A DNA stretch of 64,000 nucleotides, taken from NCBI GenBank assembly GCA_947685225.1, contig CANTUV010000062.1, positions 19,736,501 to 19,800,500 of the forward strand, in the 5' to 3' direction. The translations under genes were made by a program, and so were the position numbers. Shown here in pieces: positions 1-10,964 of this stretch. The notes under the pieces were generated by a model that did no database searches, was not told where the DNA came from, and was given only the letters and a program-made list of their open reading frames with translations. The stretch comes from Garcia nutans (lineage: Eukaryota > Streptophyta > Magnoliopsida > Malpighiales > Euphorbiaceae). Every line of letters starts with the position of its first letter. Within the stretch, counting starts at the first letter, position 1.

Positions 1-53
1 CTTTGCCTTTGTTCTTCATCTTGGAAACAAATTTCTTGATACCTGCTTAGTCC

Positions 54-200
54 TTAAGGTGGTGGAGATGTTGGTGGAGATGGTGTTGACAATGATGAGG
101 AAGATGTTTTTTGGCGTCTTCTTTTAGACCCATCTCCCCTTGATCCTCCACCTTTTGATTTTCCCATTGATTTTGTGGCTAAAGTCTTGCTTCTCACCAT
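54..200 (-). pseudogene. start of Athila ORF2 (env-position ORF), broken
   Basis: An ATG at 200 opens a 48-codon frame of basic and Ser/Pro-rich composition. It includes a KRRR cluster resembling a nuclear localisation signal, a Gly-rich stretch and a Ser/Pro-rich end, and it stops at about 54. It lies downstream of pol, where Athila elements carry a second ORF. In that family the ORF starts with a basic, low-complexity leader. The rest is beyond the window and probably broken, because stops follow. The assignment is by position and composition only. Confidence 0.4.
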
Positions 201-340
201 TTTTGTGTTTGATTTGATGAAAAATATAGAAGAATTGAAGAAAATTGAATGAAAATTGAAGTTTAGGTCGTGGGTTGAGAGGTTTTGGTTGTGGCTTTCA
301 AACTTGGGCGGCCAGGGATAAAGAAGGAGAGAAAATGAGA

Positions 341-350
341 AGCTTATATA
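341..350 (-). promoter_or_regulatory. candidate internal TATA box upstream of ORF2
   Basis: On the minus strand this reads TATATAAGCT. It lies about 140 bases before the ORF2 ATG at 200 and directly after a cluster of GC-rich palindromes. It is a candidate internal promoter. The base composition makes chance TATA motifs common, so support is positional only. Confidence 0.35.
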
Positions 351-360
351 GTTCTTGGAA

Positions 361-676
361 GGCCACGGTCGTGGCATGTAAGTGCCACGATTGTGGCCTT
401 GTGTTGACTTGGTCAATGGCGGTTTGCATGGGAGGCCACGGTCGTGGCCCTTGGGATGAAACGGTGGTGGCCTTGGTTTTGCTTCTGCCTCCTTGTTTTC
501 TTTGAGAAGGACATCTTGGCAGCCTTGGTTTTGATCCCATGGTCGTGGCCTCTGGGAGCCCACGGTCGTGGCCTTTGTTTTCTTGCTGTTTTATCAAAAT
601 TTTTCCTCCGTTATAATTTTTACAGTTTCAAATTGAATCCCACGGCCCTGGGGATGGATGGTCAGGATCGTGGCAT
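361..676. repeat. cluster of GGCCACGGTCGTGGCC-type palindromes between pol and ORF2
   Basis: About seven copies of a short near-palindrome with core CCACGGTCGTGG occur here, for example near 361, 381, 434, 538, 558, 639 and 662. The copies are irregularly spaced and separated by unrelated sequence. The same core recurs in this element's own 5' LTR at 6996-7240. It is CpG-containing and GC-rich in an AT-rich element. Confidence 0.85.
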
Positions 677-796
677 CTGAATTCCTTCCATTTCTTGTGT
701 ATATGCACTTGTGATTACCTTCAAAACAAAATTTAAACACATCTATTAAAATATTTGAAATGAAAAATTAATTTAAAAGAACAAAAGGAAAAAGAA

Positions 797-810
797 TTGG
801 GTTGCCTCCC
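797..810 (-). other. purine-rich tract after Athila-1 pol
   Basis: The minus strand reads GGGAGGCAACCCAA shortly after the end of the integrase frame. The plus-strand Athila-2 has the same GGGAGGCAACCCA at 63508-63520, after its pol. The conserved placement supports a functional tract such as an internal polypurine tract. Confidence 0.6.
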
Positions 811-861
811 AAAAAGCGCTAAATTTATCGTCGATAGCTTGACATTGACTTGTGTAGATAC

Positions 862-3800
862 TTATGAGTTGAAGTGATAGATGGTTCCAGCATCTATGGG
901 ATCACCAATGAGATAAGGTTTCAATCGTTGTCCATTAATCTTGAAGATTTCACCCCTTTGATTTTGAATATCACATGCACCGTAAGGATAAACCTTGACA
1001 ATTGTAAAGGGTCCAGACCAACGAGATTTAAGCTTCCCAGGAAAGAGTCTTAATCTTAAGTTGTATAACAAAACCTGTTGTCTTTCATGAAATTGCTTAA
1101 ATTTGATAAATCTATCATGCCATGATTTGGTTCATGATTTGGTTCTTTATTTATAAATTTTAGCATTCTCATAAGCTTGAAGCCTAATCTCATCTAATTC
1201 ACTCAATTGCAAAAGTCGCTTTTGTCCCGCCTTATTCTAATCCATGTTCAATTGCTTAATAGCCCAATATGCCCTATGTTCTAGCTCAACAGGTAAATGA
1301 CATGCTTTCCCAAAGACAAGTCTATATGGTGACATACCGATCGGAGTCTTAAATGTTGTTCTATAAGCCCGAAGAGCATCATCTAACTTGATTGACCAAT
1401 CTTTCCTGGAATTACTAACAGTTTTCTCTAAGATCCACTTAAGTTCCCTATTAGAAATCTCCACTTGTCCATTAGTTTGAGGGTGATAAGGTGTTGTCAC
1501 CTTATGTTGTACTCCATATTTCCTAAGAATAGAATCAAAAGTCTTATTACAAAAATAAGTACCCCCATCACTAATTATGGCCCTAGGGACTCCAAATCTA
1601 GTAAAAAAAAATTCTTTACAAATCTGGTAACAACCTTAGAATCATTTGTTGGACTAGCTATTGCTTCTACCCATTTTGAAATATAATCTATGCCACTAAA
1701 ATGTATTGATTATTAAATGATGGTGGAAATGGTCCCATGAAATCAATTCCCCAAACATCAAACAATTCAACTTCTAAAATGGAGTTAAGCAGCATATCTT
1801 ACCTTTTTGAAATATTACCTATTCTTTGGCATCTATCACATGATTGAACAAAATTTTTGTCATCCTTATACATACTTGGCCAGAAGAATCCAGATTGCCA
1901 AATTTTAGCAATTGTCTTAGATGTACCAGAATGTCCCCCACATTCTTTCGAATGGCAGAATTGTAAAATACTTTTCATTTCCTCTTCAGGAACACACCTA
2001 CGAATCATTCCATCCCCACAATGTTTAAACAATAATAGTTCCTCCCATATGTAATGTTTAACATTAGAAAGAAATTTCTTCCGTTGAGCATAAGTCAATT
2101 CTGATGGAAGGACGCCACCTGCCAAATAATTCACAAAATCAGCATACCAAGGGATGTAATGTTTAATGGAAAATAATTATTCATCAGGGAATGATTCATT
2201 AATAGGTTAAATATTCTAATTTACTTGCTTCTTTATTCTGGATAGGTGATCTGCTGCAAGATTCTCAGCTCCTTTTTTATCTCTAATTTCAAGATCGAAT
2301 TCTTGGAAGAGCAAAATCCATCTAATCAGTCTTGGTTTAGCTTCCTTTTTGTTCATGAGATACCTAATAGCTGCATGGTCAGTATGAACAATAACTTTGT
2401 AACCTAAAAGATAAGATCGAAATTTATCCAATGCAAAGACTATGGCAAGCATTTCCTTTTTTGTAGTGGCATAATTGATTTTAGTATCACCAAGGGTTCG
2501 GCTTGCGTAGTAGATAACATGATTTTTCTTATCCTTTCGTTGACTCAAAACTGCCCCAATTGCGTAATCACTAGCATCACACATAAGTTCAAATGGTAAA
2601 GACCAATCTGGTGGTGATATAATAGGAGTTGTCATGAGTGCTGCTTTTAACCTGTTAAAGGCAATTGAACATTCATTAGAAAAGTTAAAAATAGCATCCT
2701 TATTAAATAATTCACACAAAGGTTTAGTAATTTTTGAAAAATCTTTTATAAAATGTCTGTAAAACCCTGCATGTCCTAAGAAACTTCGAACTCCTTTCAC
2801 GTTGGTTGGCGGTGGTAGTTTTTCAATGATTTCCACTTTTGCTCTATCTACTTCAATTCCTTCTTTTGAAACCTTGTGTCCAAGTATAATTCCTTCTTCT
2901 ACCATAAAGTGACATGTTTCCCAGTTAAGGACAAGGTTAGCTTCTTCACACCTTTTTAGTACCTGTTCCAAATGTTGTAAACAATCATCAAAAGTTGAAC
3001 CCATAAACTGTAAAATCATCCATAAAAATTTCAACCATTGATTCTACAATATCAGAAAATATGGCCATCATGCATCGTTGAAAGGTTGTTGGTGCATTGC
3101 ACAATCCAAAAGGCATTCTCCGATACACAAAAGTGCCATAAGGACATGTGAATGTAGTTTTCTCTTGATCTTCTGGTGCTATAAGAATTTGAAAATATCC
3201 TGAATAACCATCCAATAATTAAAAATAAGCATTTCCTGCGAGTCTTTCTAACATTTGATCAATGAATGGTAATGGAAAATGATCCTTTCGGGTGGCTTTA
3301 TTCAACTTCCTATAATCTATGCAAACCCGCCATCCAGTGACTGTTCTTGAAGGGATCAATTCGTTATTTTCATTTTTTATAACTGTCATCCCTCCTTTTT
3401 ATGGAACCACATGTATAGGACTTAGCCACGAGCTATCAGAAATGGGATAAATAATTCCTGCATCTAAAACTTAGTTACTTCTGCTTTTACTACCTCCTTC
3501 ATATTTGGATTTAATCTTCTTTGTTGATCTATCACATGTTTAGAATTTTCTTCCAACAATATTCTATGCATACAAATTGAAGGGCTAATTCCCTTAATAT
3601 CAGATATAGTCCAACCTATGGCTTTTTTATATTGTCTAATTAAATTCAAGGTTTGACTTAATTGATCTTCAGACAACTTAGCACTGATAATAATAGGCAA
3701 AGAATTATTTGTTTCAAGATATGCATACCTGAGATGATTTGGAAGAGGTTTCAACTCTAATTCTGGTGCCTTATCAATGGATGGTAGTGGTAAAGTTTTA

Positions 3801-4537
3801 CCTTTTTCAAGAGGTTCGAGTCTTTGAAAGTACATGAGTGGATTTTGTTGAAATGATGAAACATAAGTGGCTATCTCTATGTTTCCTTCTTCTAATGTAG
3901 AACGTTGTGCAAGACATATTTCCAAAGGATCATCATACATTTAGTCATCTATTTCTTGCACACATTCATCTATAACATCAATTAGAAAACAATCATCAAG
4001 AGTTGCTGGATGTTTTGCTGCTTTTGTCAAGTTAAATTCCACTTTCTCTTCTCCTACTTAGAGAGTAAGTTTTCCCCCTCGAAAATCTATCATGGCTCCA
4101 GCTGTAGCTAAAAATGGCCTTCCCAAAATGAGTGGAATTTCAATGTCTTCATCCATTTCCAAAATTACAAAATATACTGGAATGTAAAGTTTATCTACTT
4201 TTACAAGCACATCTTCAACTATGCCAATAGGATATTTTATGGATCAATCAGCTAATTGAAGAGACATTTTTGTTGGTTGTAATTGTGTGAAGCCAAGTCT
4301 CCTGCAAATAGAACTAGGCATTAGACTAACACTAGCTCCTAAATCACAAAATGATTTACGAAAATCAACTTCACTAATGGTGCAAGGTATAGAAAAACTC
4401 CCTGGATCTTTTAACTTTGATGGAAGCTTGTTTTGGATCACCGCCCTACATTCTTCTGTTAATGCAATTTTTGCATTATCCTCCAGTTTTCTTTTATTTG
4501 ATAGCAGTTCTTTAAGAAACTTCACATAAGTTGGCAT
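862..4537 (-). pseudogene. Athila-1 pol (protease, RT, RNase H, integrase), broken
   Basis: Domains in order on the minus strand are as follows. Aspartic protease (4537-4244) has the CDLGASVSLMP active site. The linker and N-terminal RT (3940-3464) carries WTISDIKGISPS. RT (3215-2988) has the FMDD catalytic box. The RT/RNase H frame (3034-2216) has CDASDYAIGA and a terminal DHLSR. Integrase has an HHCC zinc finger ending CDRCQ (2134-1799), then the YHPQTNGQVE segment with the catalytic Glu (1500-1237). The C-terminal LFPGKLKSRWSGPF segment is at 1071-862. Stops and frameshifts separate every block, and the stretch 3215-3463 is badly decayed. The product would have copied and integrated the element. 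This copy cannot make it. Confidence 0.9.
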
Positions 4538-6023
4538 TTATGCAAGTGCTTCCGCAAAAGGAATATTAATGTGAAGTTGTTTAAACACTTCTAAAAAATT
4601 TTCATACTGCTTATCTAATTTTTGCTTCTTAAGTCTTTGAGGAAAAGGAATTTGAGGAACATATGGTTTGAATGTTTCTTTTGGTATTTCCTTCTCCTTG
4701 ACTTCTTTTTCTTTTTCCTTTACCAATTTTGGGATTTGGGTTGGTGAGGGATCTTCTAGTTGCAAACCACTCCTTAAGGTCACAGCCTTGCAATTCTCTC
4801 TTGGATTGATTTCTGTTTGACTCGGAAAAGTTCCTTGATTCCGGTTATGGAGAGAACTTGCAATTTGACCTATTTGTGTTTCAAGGCTTCTGTTTTGAGT
4901 TGATAGAAGTTCAATCTTTTGCTCAAGTCCTTCATGTTGCTTTTCCATTCTATCAAATCTTTCCGATGTTACTCCAATGAATTTTTCCAATGCTACCTCA
5001 TATGATGGCTTTCCAGGAGGATGGAAGCCTTGATTTTGATTTTTTCATGTATTGTGGTTGATGTGGTGCTTTTTGACTGCCATGATTTCCCTATGCCAAA
5101 TTAGGGTGATTTCTCCATGTGGGGTTGTAAGTGTTTCCTTGTGGGAAAGTTGGACCTCTATTTTGATTCCCTACAAACTGGACGTGCTCCATTATCTTGC
5201 AATCAGCTACATCGTGGCTACTTCCACATCCTCATTTTGAAGTCCAATGATAATTATTTGCAGCCATTTCTTCAATTAAATCGGTTGCTTCAAAAGGAGC
5301 TTTGTTCATTATTGCACCTCCTGCTGCTGCATCAATCATTCCCTTAATATTTGGATGAAGTCCATTATAAAAGGTTTAAATTAAAAGCCATTCTGGGACT
5401 CCATGGTGAGGACATTTTCTTTGCAAATTCTTGAACCGTTCCCAAGCTTCATATAAGCTCTCCCCATCTTGTTGAATGAAACTTGTGATATCATTCCTTA
5501 ATTTAGCCGTCTTTGCAGGTAGAAAATATTTTGCCAAAAACGCACCGGCTAATTGATCCCAAGTGGAGAATTTACCTGGTGCCTTAGAAATGAGCCAATC
5601 TTTTGCTTGATCCCTTAACGAAATCGGAAAAAGTCACAACCTAATAGCATCATCAGATACACCATTAATTTTAAATGTATCACACATTTCTAAAAAATTT
5701 GAAATATGAGCATAAGCATCCTCATGTGGTAAGCCATGAAAAACAGATTGCTGAATTAAATTAATAAGTGCTGGTTTTAGATCAAATGTGTTGGCTTGTA
5801 TCGGAGGTTTGACTATGCTAGATCTTGTGTGAGCAGATGACATAGCATATTGTTTCAGGGTCATGTTCTGTGGATCTCCCATGATTTCTTCTTCTTCTTC
5901 TAAAGAAAATTCTCCTTCTTCTAAATGGATTTCAGTTGAAGTTCCTTCTCTTCTTTGTCTTTCTCTTCTTTCCTTGTTTTTTTTTTCTATAAAATTTTTC
6001 AATTTCAAGATTATAGGGTACAA
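4538..6023 (-). pseudogene. Athila-1 gag, broken
   Basis: The minus-strand frame opens at about 6023. A plausible ATG (MGDPQN) lies near 5881. The capsid part includes a FHGLPHEDAY motif typical of plant Ty3/gypsy gag. The frame breaks at about 5633, and the capsid core can be followed in pieces through 5000-5633, with motifs such as RDQAKDWL and NTYNPTWRNHPNL. A Lys/Glu-rich coiled-coil linker (4990-4538, 150 codons) runs into the protease. An acidic EEGEFSLEEEEE stretch precedes the ATG. Several stops make it non-functional. Confidence 0.85.
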
Positions 6024-6135
6024 GTTGAGTGTGTGGATTGCTACGCATGTAACCCTTAAAATTTAAAGAAATAATGCACAAAAGTAAAAATCCAAAGTAA
6101 TAACAGTTTAATATTATCAATATCAGAATGAATCC

Positions 6136-6154
6136 ATCCCCGGCAGCAGTGCCA
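6136..6154 (-). other. primer-binding site of Athila-1 (tRNA-Asp type)
   Basis: The minus strand reads TGGCACTGCTGCCGGGGAT, a few bases inside the 5' LTR edge. It differs at a few positions from the Athila consensus complementary to the 3' end of tRNA-Asp (TGGCGCCGTTGCCGGGGAT). Confidence 0.85.
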
Positions 6155-6466
6155 AAAACTTGTTGCGGCCTCAGCCTTACTATCTGCAAGTGCACATATC
6201 GTTAACAAGTAATATAATGATGAGTAGAGTATTTTCCCACGAGGAGGTTAATTCTAAGTACCAAACAATTAAACTGATTAATATTTAGAAAATCAAATTT
6301 AATTTTATGATTGAGCTAACTAAAATGACAATGAATCAAGAATAAATTTCTAATAATTTAAAGACTTAGGGCTTGGTCACCTTTATTAATTCAGTCTTCC
6401 TTTTGATTAATGGTTGGATTCTTCTAAATTAAGTTCAAGTCTCTCCCAAGTACTAGAACTAATATC

Positions 6467-6990
6467 TGTCACGACCCAACTTATACATGTGTACAGTACG
6501 TCCATGTACAGTAAGAGGAACCATCCCAAGAAGCTACTCAAGAGCGCGAAGTGAAGGGAAGTTCTGTAGAACTGAAAAGACCTATTTGAAAAGATTGCAA
6601 AGTTTTGTTGAGGTGACTGTAATTACCAAAAGTTATTCCGGAGGTCCTTAGTAGTGCATATAACAGACTCCAGAAATGGAAAGTAGAGAAAAATCAGGTA
6701 GCAACGGCGCGACACAATTTTTCCCGAAAACTCACGGTTTGGAAGATAAAGGGAATTTTGACCAGGGGCATCATGGTCATTTTTAAAAGTGTCTCAAAAG
6801 TAATAATGGATCTCAAAAATGAAAAGTAGAGGAAAAACTGAGTCAAAAAGTGTACCACAGCATTCGACGGAAGTGCGCGGTTTAAAAGTTACGAACGAGT
6901 AATCGCCGGAGGGTATTTTGGTCTTTTCACATCTTAGACAAGACTTGGTTTGTGAGTTCATCTTCAACATTTGCAGCTCACAAATAATAA
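6467..6990 (+). mobile_element. truncated foreign LTR inside the Athila-1 LTR
   Basis: The sequence starts TGTCACGACCC, a typical start for long plant Ty3/gypsy LTRs. It is more GC-rich and compositionally unlike its surroundings (GGAGGTCC..., GACCAGGGGCATCATGGTCA). It appears to end where the CCACGGTCGTGG cluster resumes. The 3' end was not matched to a terminus and no target duplication was found, so truncation is likely. Confidence 0.45.
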
Positions 6991-6995
6991 AATAA

Positions 6996-7240
6996 GGGCC
7001 ACGGTCGTGGCTTTTGGAGTGCTACGGTCGTGGCCTGTATGAACTCTGCCTGTTTCGTCAAACTTTTCAGCTGCCAAGGTAAGTCTGGTGGGCCACGGTC
7101 GTGGCCTCTGGGATGCCACGGTCGTGGATTTTGAAATGAGGCTGCCAAACTTATTTTCTTTTTGTTCTTGGCTCAGGCAGTGGTGAAATGGAACTCACGA
7201 TCGTGGCCTTTGGGAGGCCAGAGGCCACGGTCGTGGCATG
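6996..7240. repeat. GGCCACGGTCGTGGCC-type palindromes in the Athila-1 LTR
   Basis: About six copies of the CCACGGTCGTGG core occur, near 6996, 7021, 7091, 7115, 7191 and 7225, with unrelated spacers. This is the same class as 361-676 in the spacer after pol. Confidence 0.85.
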
Positions 7241-7467
7241 TGTTTTGCCTTCATTTTTGCTTGGTTTTCTTGAATTTTTCCTTACTAATCATCAAAAACC
7301 TTTAGTCTTGTCTTCCATTCTCAAAAAGTGTAATTCTAACTCAAATAATCAAACTCATCAAATTCAATTGGAGAATAGTTAAAAATCAGAGTTAAAATTG
7401 CATAAAACAATGATTATATTTTCACTCTATCAATTACCTTATCATCATCAAAAGACACTTCACCAAC

Positions 7468-7761
7468 TTAAGCCTTCCCATTGTCCTTTGTCTTCTTGAA
7501 GCTAGCAAATGCTTCGGCATTGCTTCCTAAAATTGTAGCCAATTGGTTCTTTATGGTCTCAGCCAGGGTCTCCTTTAGTTCTTCCATTTTAGCATTAAGG
7601 GTGTCGTCCACTATTCTTTGAATTTGTTCAGGCTCTATTGCTTTTGGTGAAAAAGTGATTGAGTCGCTTCTAGATTCTTCGTCTCTGGTGTGGGTCAGAT
7701 TGTTGTAAGCTTTTAAACTATTGTCGTCTAGGGTTGTGAGCCAAAAGGGATTAATAATATG
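7468..7761 (-). pseudogene. coiled-coil fragment, possible Tat-like gag N-terminus
   Basis: This is a 98-codon open frame on the minus strand without an obvious ATG, bounded by TGA upstream and TAA at 7468-7470. The centre is a probable coiled coil (QRIVDDTLNAKMEELKETLA). The frame stays readable beyond the TAA to the Athila-1 junction. Its position downstream of a PBS suggests the beginning of gag. No diagnostic capsid motif is visible. Confidence 0.4.
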
Positions 7762-8801
7762 TCATGTGATGCATTTATGTATGTATATATGTATGTACAA
7801 ACAATAGACAAAGAAGGATAAATAGGACATTCCTTCCAACCTTATAACTTCCACACATGGATGGCGAGTCTCTTTTTCTAGGTATATGGTTAACAAAGTA
7901 CCAACATGGGGTATCTTATTTTCAAAAAATTCTCTCGGACGTTTCAACCAATAGTTATATTTTAAAATTGGAAATCAATTCATGATAATTCCCATTAATT
8001 AGGTTTTAATCCATTCAACCAACTAAAGTAGCTTTTATGCTATATTGGATTAAAACTATATTAAGAGGTTTATTATAAATAGATTTCTCACTTCAAAAAG
8101 TAACTAATGATTCATGCCAAAAACAAGCCCATGATTAATAACTCTTAGCATAAACTAGGCTCGCAATTGATTTTTGGTATTTTCATAATTGACCTAAATA
8201 TTTGTAAGCTCTTTCAAAAGATTATGAAAATAGTTTTGTTTCTAAGCTCATTGTAAAAAGAATTTTAGAAAAAAAGGATTTTCGACTTTGTATTTGAGTC
8301 ATGAGAAGAGAATTTTTTATTTGTTTTTAAAAAAGTTTTATGTCTAAAGACCATCTTGAAAAGTTTTAAAAATAGCTTTGGTCATTTGGACTTTAAAGAA
8401 AATTTTATTTTGAGCTTACAATTGTACTTAGGTCATACTAGAAAATGAAAAAACCAAATAATCCATGATTTAAACCAAGATAAATTAACCATAGTCAAAC
8501 AACAAGTATTTGGGGTAAAAACCTAAGGAAAGTAACTAGGCCAATTACATGAGCTTTAGTCTTTGGGTTGAAAGGCTTAGGTTCCCATAGCAAGTATATA
8601 CCAAAAGGTACAAGGCTACAAGTGGTTATGCCATGCTCGATCTCCATACCTTGAGTGAAAGTATGGTATCCCTTACATAACACAACACGGGTTACATGGG
8701 AGTCCTAACTCGCACACACAATGCATCTAATATGATGCAATGGATAATATCATGATAAGAAAGAATAGAATAATATAAAGACCAATGGAATCAACTTCTC
8801 T

Positions 8802-8822
8802 TATCCCCATTGGAGTCCCCAC
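8802..8822 (-). other. candidate primer-binding site of the Tat-like element
   Basis: The minus strand reads GTGGGGACTCCAATGGGGAT directly inside the LTR edge. From memory this resembles the TGGCGACTCC(A/G)CTGGGGA-type sites of Tat-lineage elements. The tRNA identity is not asserted. Confidence 0.5.
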
Positions 8823-10964
8823 TGTGACCGGGGATTTTTGCCCCCACTCCCAGTGGAATGGTTCTTACAACTTTAGCATGGTTTAGGCTCAGGACCTTAG
8901 AGAACATGGGCCTAAGCCCAAAAAAAATGGATTCAACACCCGGACAGGCCGGAAAAAAGAAAGGGGTGGATGACTCGATTCCTAAGGAATCTCCAATTCC
9001 CTAATGGGTTCAGAAAGTTGGGTACGTATGGGGAAAGTGAGAAATGGCCTAGCACCCCCACAATGCCCGGCTCATTGGAACCGGCCTCCTTTGCAGGTCT
9101 TAATATTATTAAATTCTTAAATATAATAATGTTATCCATACTACATGCAACAATTAAAATAAAGCATCATTATATTAAAATCAAAGTAATGTCCAAACAA
9201 AACAAATAAATGGACACCCATCCAAGGATAGAAACATGTCCTTACATCATCCATGTCTAAAACTAAATAGGACACCCACCGAAAGGTGGAAACATGTCCT
9301 TTATATTGGTCCAAAATATAAAAGCAATTTAAATTACATGATGCTTAATACATGAGGTACCCAAAATATGGAAACATACCTCTTAAAAAGTTTTGAAATC
9401 AAAACAAATCAATAAAAGTAAACATCCATTCATTCATCATAAGTAAATCATTCATTGAAGACATAAATTGAATATAAATAAATCATTAATCAAACTATAT
9501 AATAAATATTCACTTAAAAATGAAACAAATAAAGATGCATTTAGGGTTTTGAAATTTATATCTAAAAGCTAGGGTTTTGGAATCTTAAGGAACTAGTATT
9601 ATTGCTGGGTTTATTATTTTAGAAAGATTATGCTACTATGTGATTAAAATAAACAAAATCAATTAAGGTTTTAACAAAACAAGTTAGGGTTTAATTTAAA
9701 TTAGGGTTTGGAATTCTTATGGAAAAAGGATTAGGGTTTTAAACATGCAATATGGTTTTTAGGGTTTTAGATGGGAAATTAGGGTTTCTAGGGTTCTTGA
9801 TCTTTAGAAACACATATTAGGGTTTTATCAAAATATCATTATTATAAAAACTCTAAGACCACTTTAGCATGGAATTTTGATAAATACATATATGTAATAT
9901 GGCTACTGGACGTTTAAAACATTATTTGAATAATCTAATGCTATGGTGATTTAATGGAATAAGTTACTGGTCATGTAAACAATAAAAGGAAACTACTATG
10001 CTCATTGTATATTTGTATATAAATTAAAAGTTAAAAGAATGAACTTTAAACAAAGAAAGCTTGATAGATGAAATAATAATAAATTATCTCAATATAAATT
10101 TAAGTGAATTAAGTTAGAAAGACACACCTCCATTTGTTGGCTCCACCAAAATTATTTGAATGAAATTCTGGATGAGCTTTTGCAAAGACAATGATTACAC
10201 TGCCTTTGTATTTGTTGGTTGAATTGAGAACAAGACAGTGAGCTAAGCTACTGCCTTATTGATTGTTTTTCTGCTTGATATTTCAGATTCATTGCTCTCT
10301 ATTTGATATTTGAGTTTTTTGCTAATTTCTTTTCTATGTTGCTGGTTTCAAAGTCCCAAAAAATCTCCTCCTAAACTCTCTCGAAAAAATTAAAAGTCCC
10401 TAGTTTCTTCCAATAATTGCCACCCCTTTTTTAGTGTGCTAAATACTATTATTTATAGGAAAACAAATGACCTAACCCTATTTTAATAAGGAAATACCAA
10501 CTGTTTAGGTAAAAATTACAAAACCGTATGAAATAAGGTTTGGTAAAAAATTGGCAGTGCGCAAGCCGCTGGGCTTGAGGGCTGGGCTAACTGGGCAAGC
10601 CAGTTCACTACAGACAATGCCTGCGGCGAACTGGGTGCCCAGTTGATTATGTAAGGTGAATTGGCCAGTGCCCAATTATCCATAGATGCTTGCTGCGGCA
10701 AATTGGGCAATGCCAATTTGCAACAGACAATTGTTGCGGCGAAATTGACATGCTACGGCGAAATTGACAATTGTTACGGCGAAATTGATATGCTCGTCGA
10801 TCCGTCCGATTTTTTAGTTTTTTATTTTTTATTATTATTTTTTTATTATTTTATTTTTTATTAAAAATAACTATTAAATATTATAAGTAATTAAAATAAT
10901 TAAAATACCATAAAAATTATTTTGGACTATTGGATTAGACTGGGTCAAAAAATAAGGGTTTACA
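8823..10964 (-). repeat. 5' LTR of a Tat-like element (copy 1)
   Basis: The boundaries are taken from the solo LTR copy at 40930-42505. The plus-strand edge starts TGTGACCGGGGATTTTTGCC and ends AAGGGTTTACA. On the minus strand the order is start, GC-rich repeats (10800-10556), TATA-like TCCTATAAAT (10460-10451), then a long U5. U5 holds many AGGGTTTTAG motifs and degenerate GAAACATGTCC repeats (about 9210-9400). The flanks do not match as a target duplication (CCCAC versus GTATT), as expected for one LTR of a longer element rather than a solo LTR. Confidence 0.8.
10556..10800. repeat. GC-rich TGCGGCGAA(A/C)TTG repeats in the Tat-like LTR
   Basis: Irregular repeats of a TGCGGCGAAATTG / GCCCAATTTGC type motif lie just upstream (minus sense) of the TATA-like box. 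The equivalent GC-rich stretch in the solo LTR copy is at 42206-42360. Confidence 0.75.

Larger units (their letters stand above)
1..7432 (-). mobile_element. Athila-lineage Ty3/gypsy retrotransposon (Athila-1), degenerate, cut by window start
   Basis: Reading right to left on the minus strand, the order is 5' LTR (6161-7432), tRNA-Asp-type primer-binding site, gag, protease, reverse transcriptase, RNase H, integrase, purine tract, palindrome-rich spacer and the beginning of an ORF2. The 3' LTR lies outside the window. The Athila assignment rests on the protein motifs SDIKGISPS, RRLNPNM and LFPGKLKSRWSGPF and on the PBS. No chromodomain is seen after integrase. Many stops and frameshifts show an old, dead copy. 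The coiled-coil gag-like frame of the neighbouring Tat-like element runs up to the LTR edge at 7432, so Athila-1 appears to have inserted into that element. Confidence 0.9.
6161..7432 (-). repeat. 5' LTR of Athila-1
   Basis: It begins TGTTGCGGCC at 6161, next to the PBS, and ends ...CTCTATCA at 7432. On the minus strand the outer end reads TGATAGAGTGAAAATATAATC, resembling the TGATGAGATCATTTTATAC start of the other Athila-like LTR here. The outer boundary is inferred, because the matching 3' LTR is outside the window. The LTR contains a foreign LTR fragment (6467 to about 6990) and a palindrome cluster (6996-7240). Confidence 0.7.
7433..8822 (-). mobile_element. 5' internal part of a Tat-like element, interrupted by Athila-1
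   Basis: This lies between the Athila-1 LTR and the PBS/5' LTR of a minus-strand Tat-like element. It contains the open frame at 7468-7761. The rest (about 7762-8801) shows no coding sequence and fits a 5' untranslated leader. The other end of this element is not in the window. Confidence 0.55.

Noticed and set aside
298..680. Open frames over the 361-676 cluster as genes
   Set aside because: They are overlapping frames on both strands generated by the CCACGGTCGTGG repeats and match no protein family.
9540..9830. Interstitial telomere repeat from chromosome fusion
   Set aside because: The TAGGGTTT motifs are irregular and recur at the same place in three copies of one LTR, so they are part of the element.
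8823..10964. Solo LTR with its own target duplication
   Set aside because: The flanks (CCCAC and GTATT) do not match, and a PBS-like sequence adjoins the left edge, so it is the 5' LTR of a longer element.
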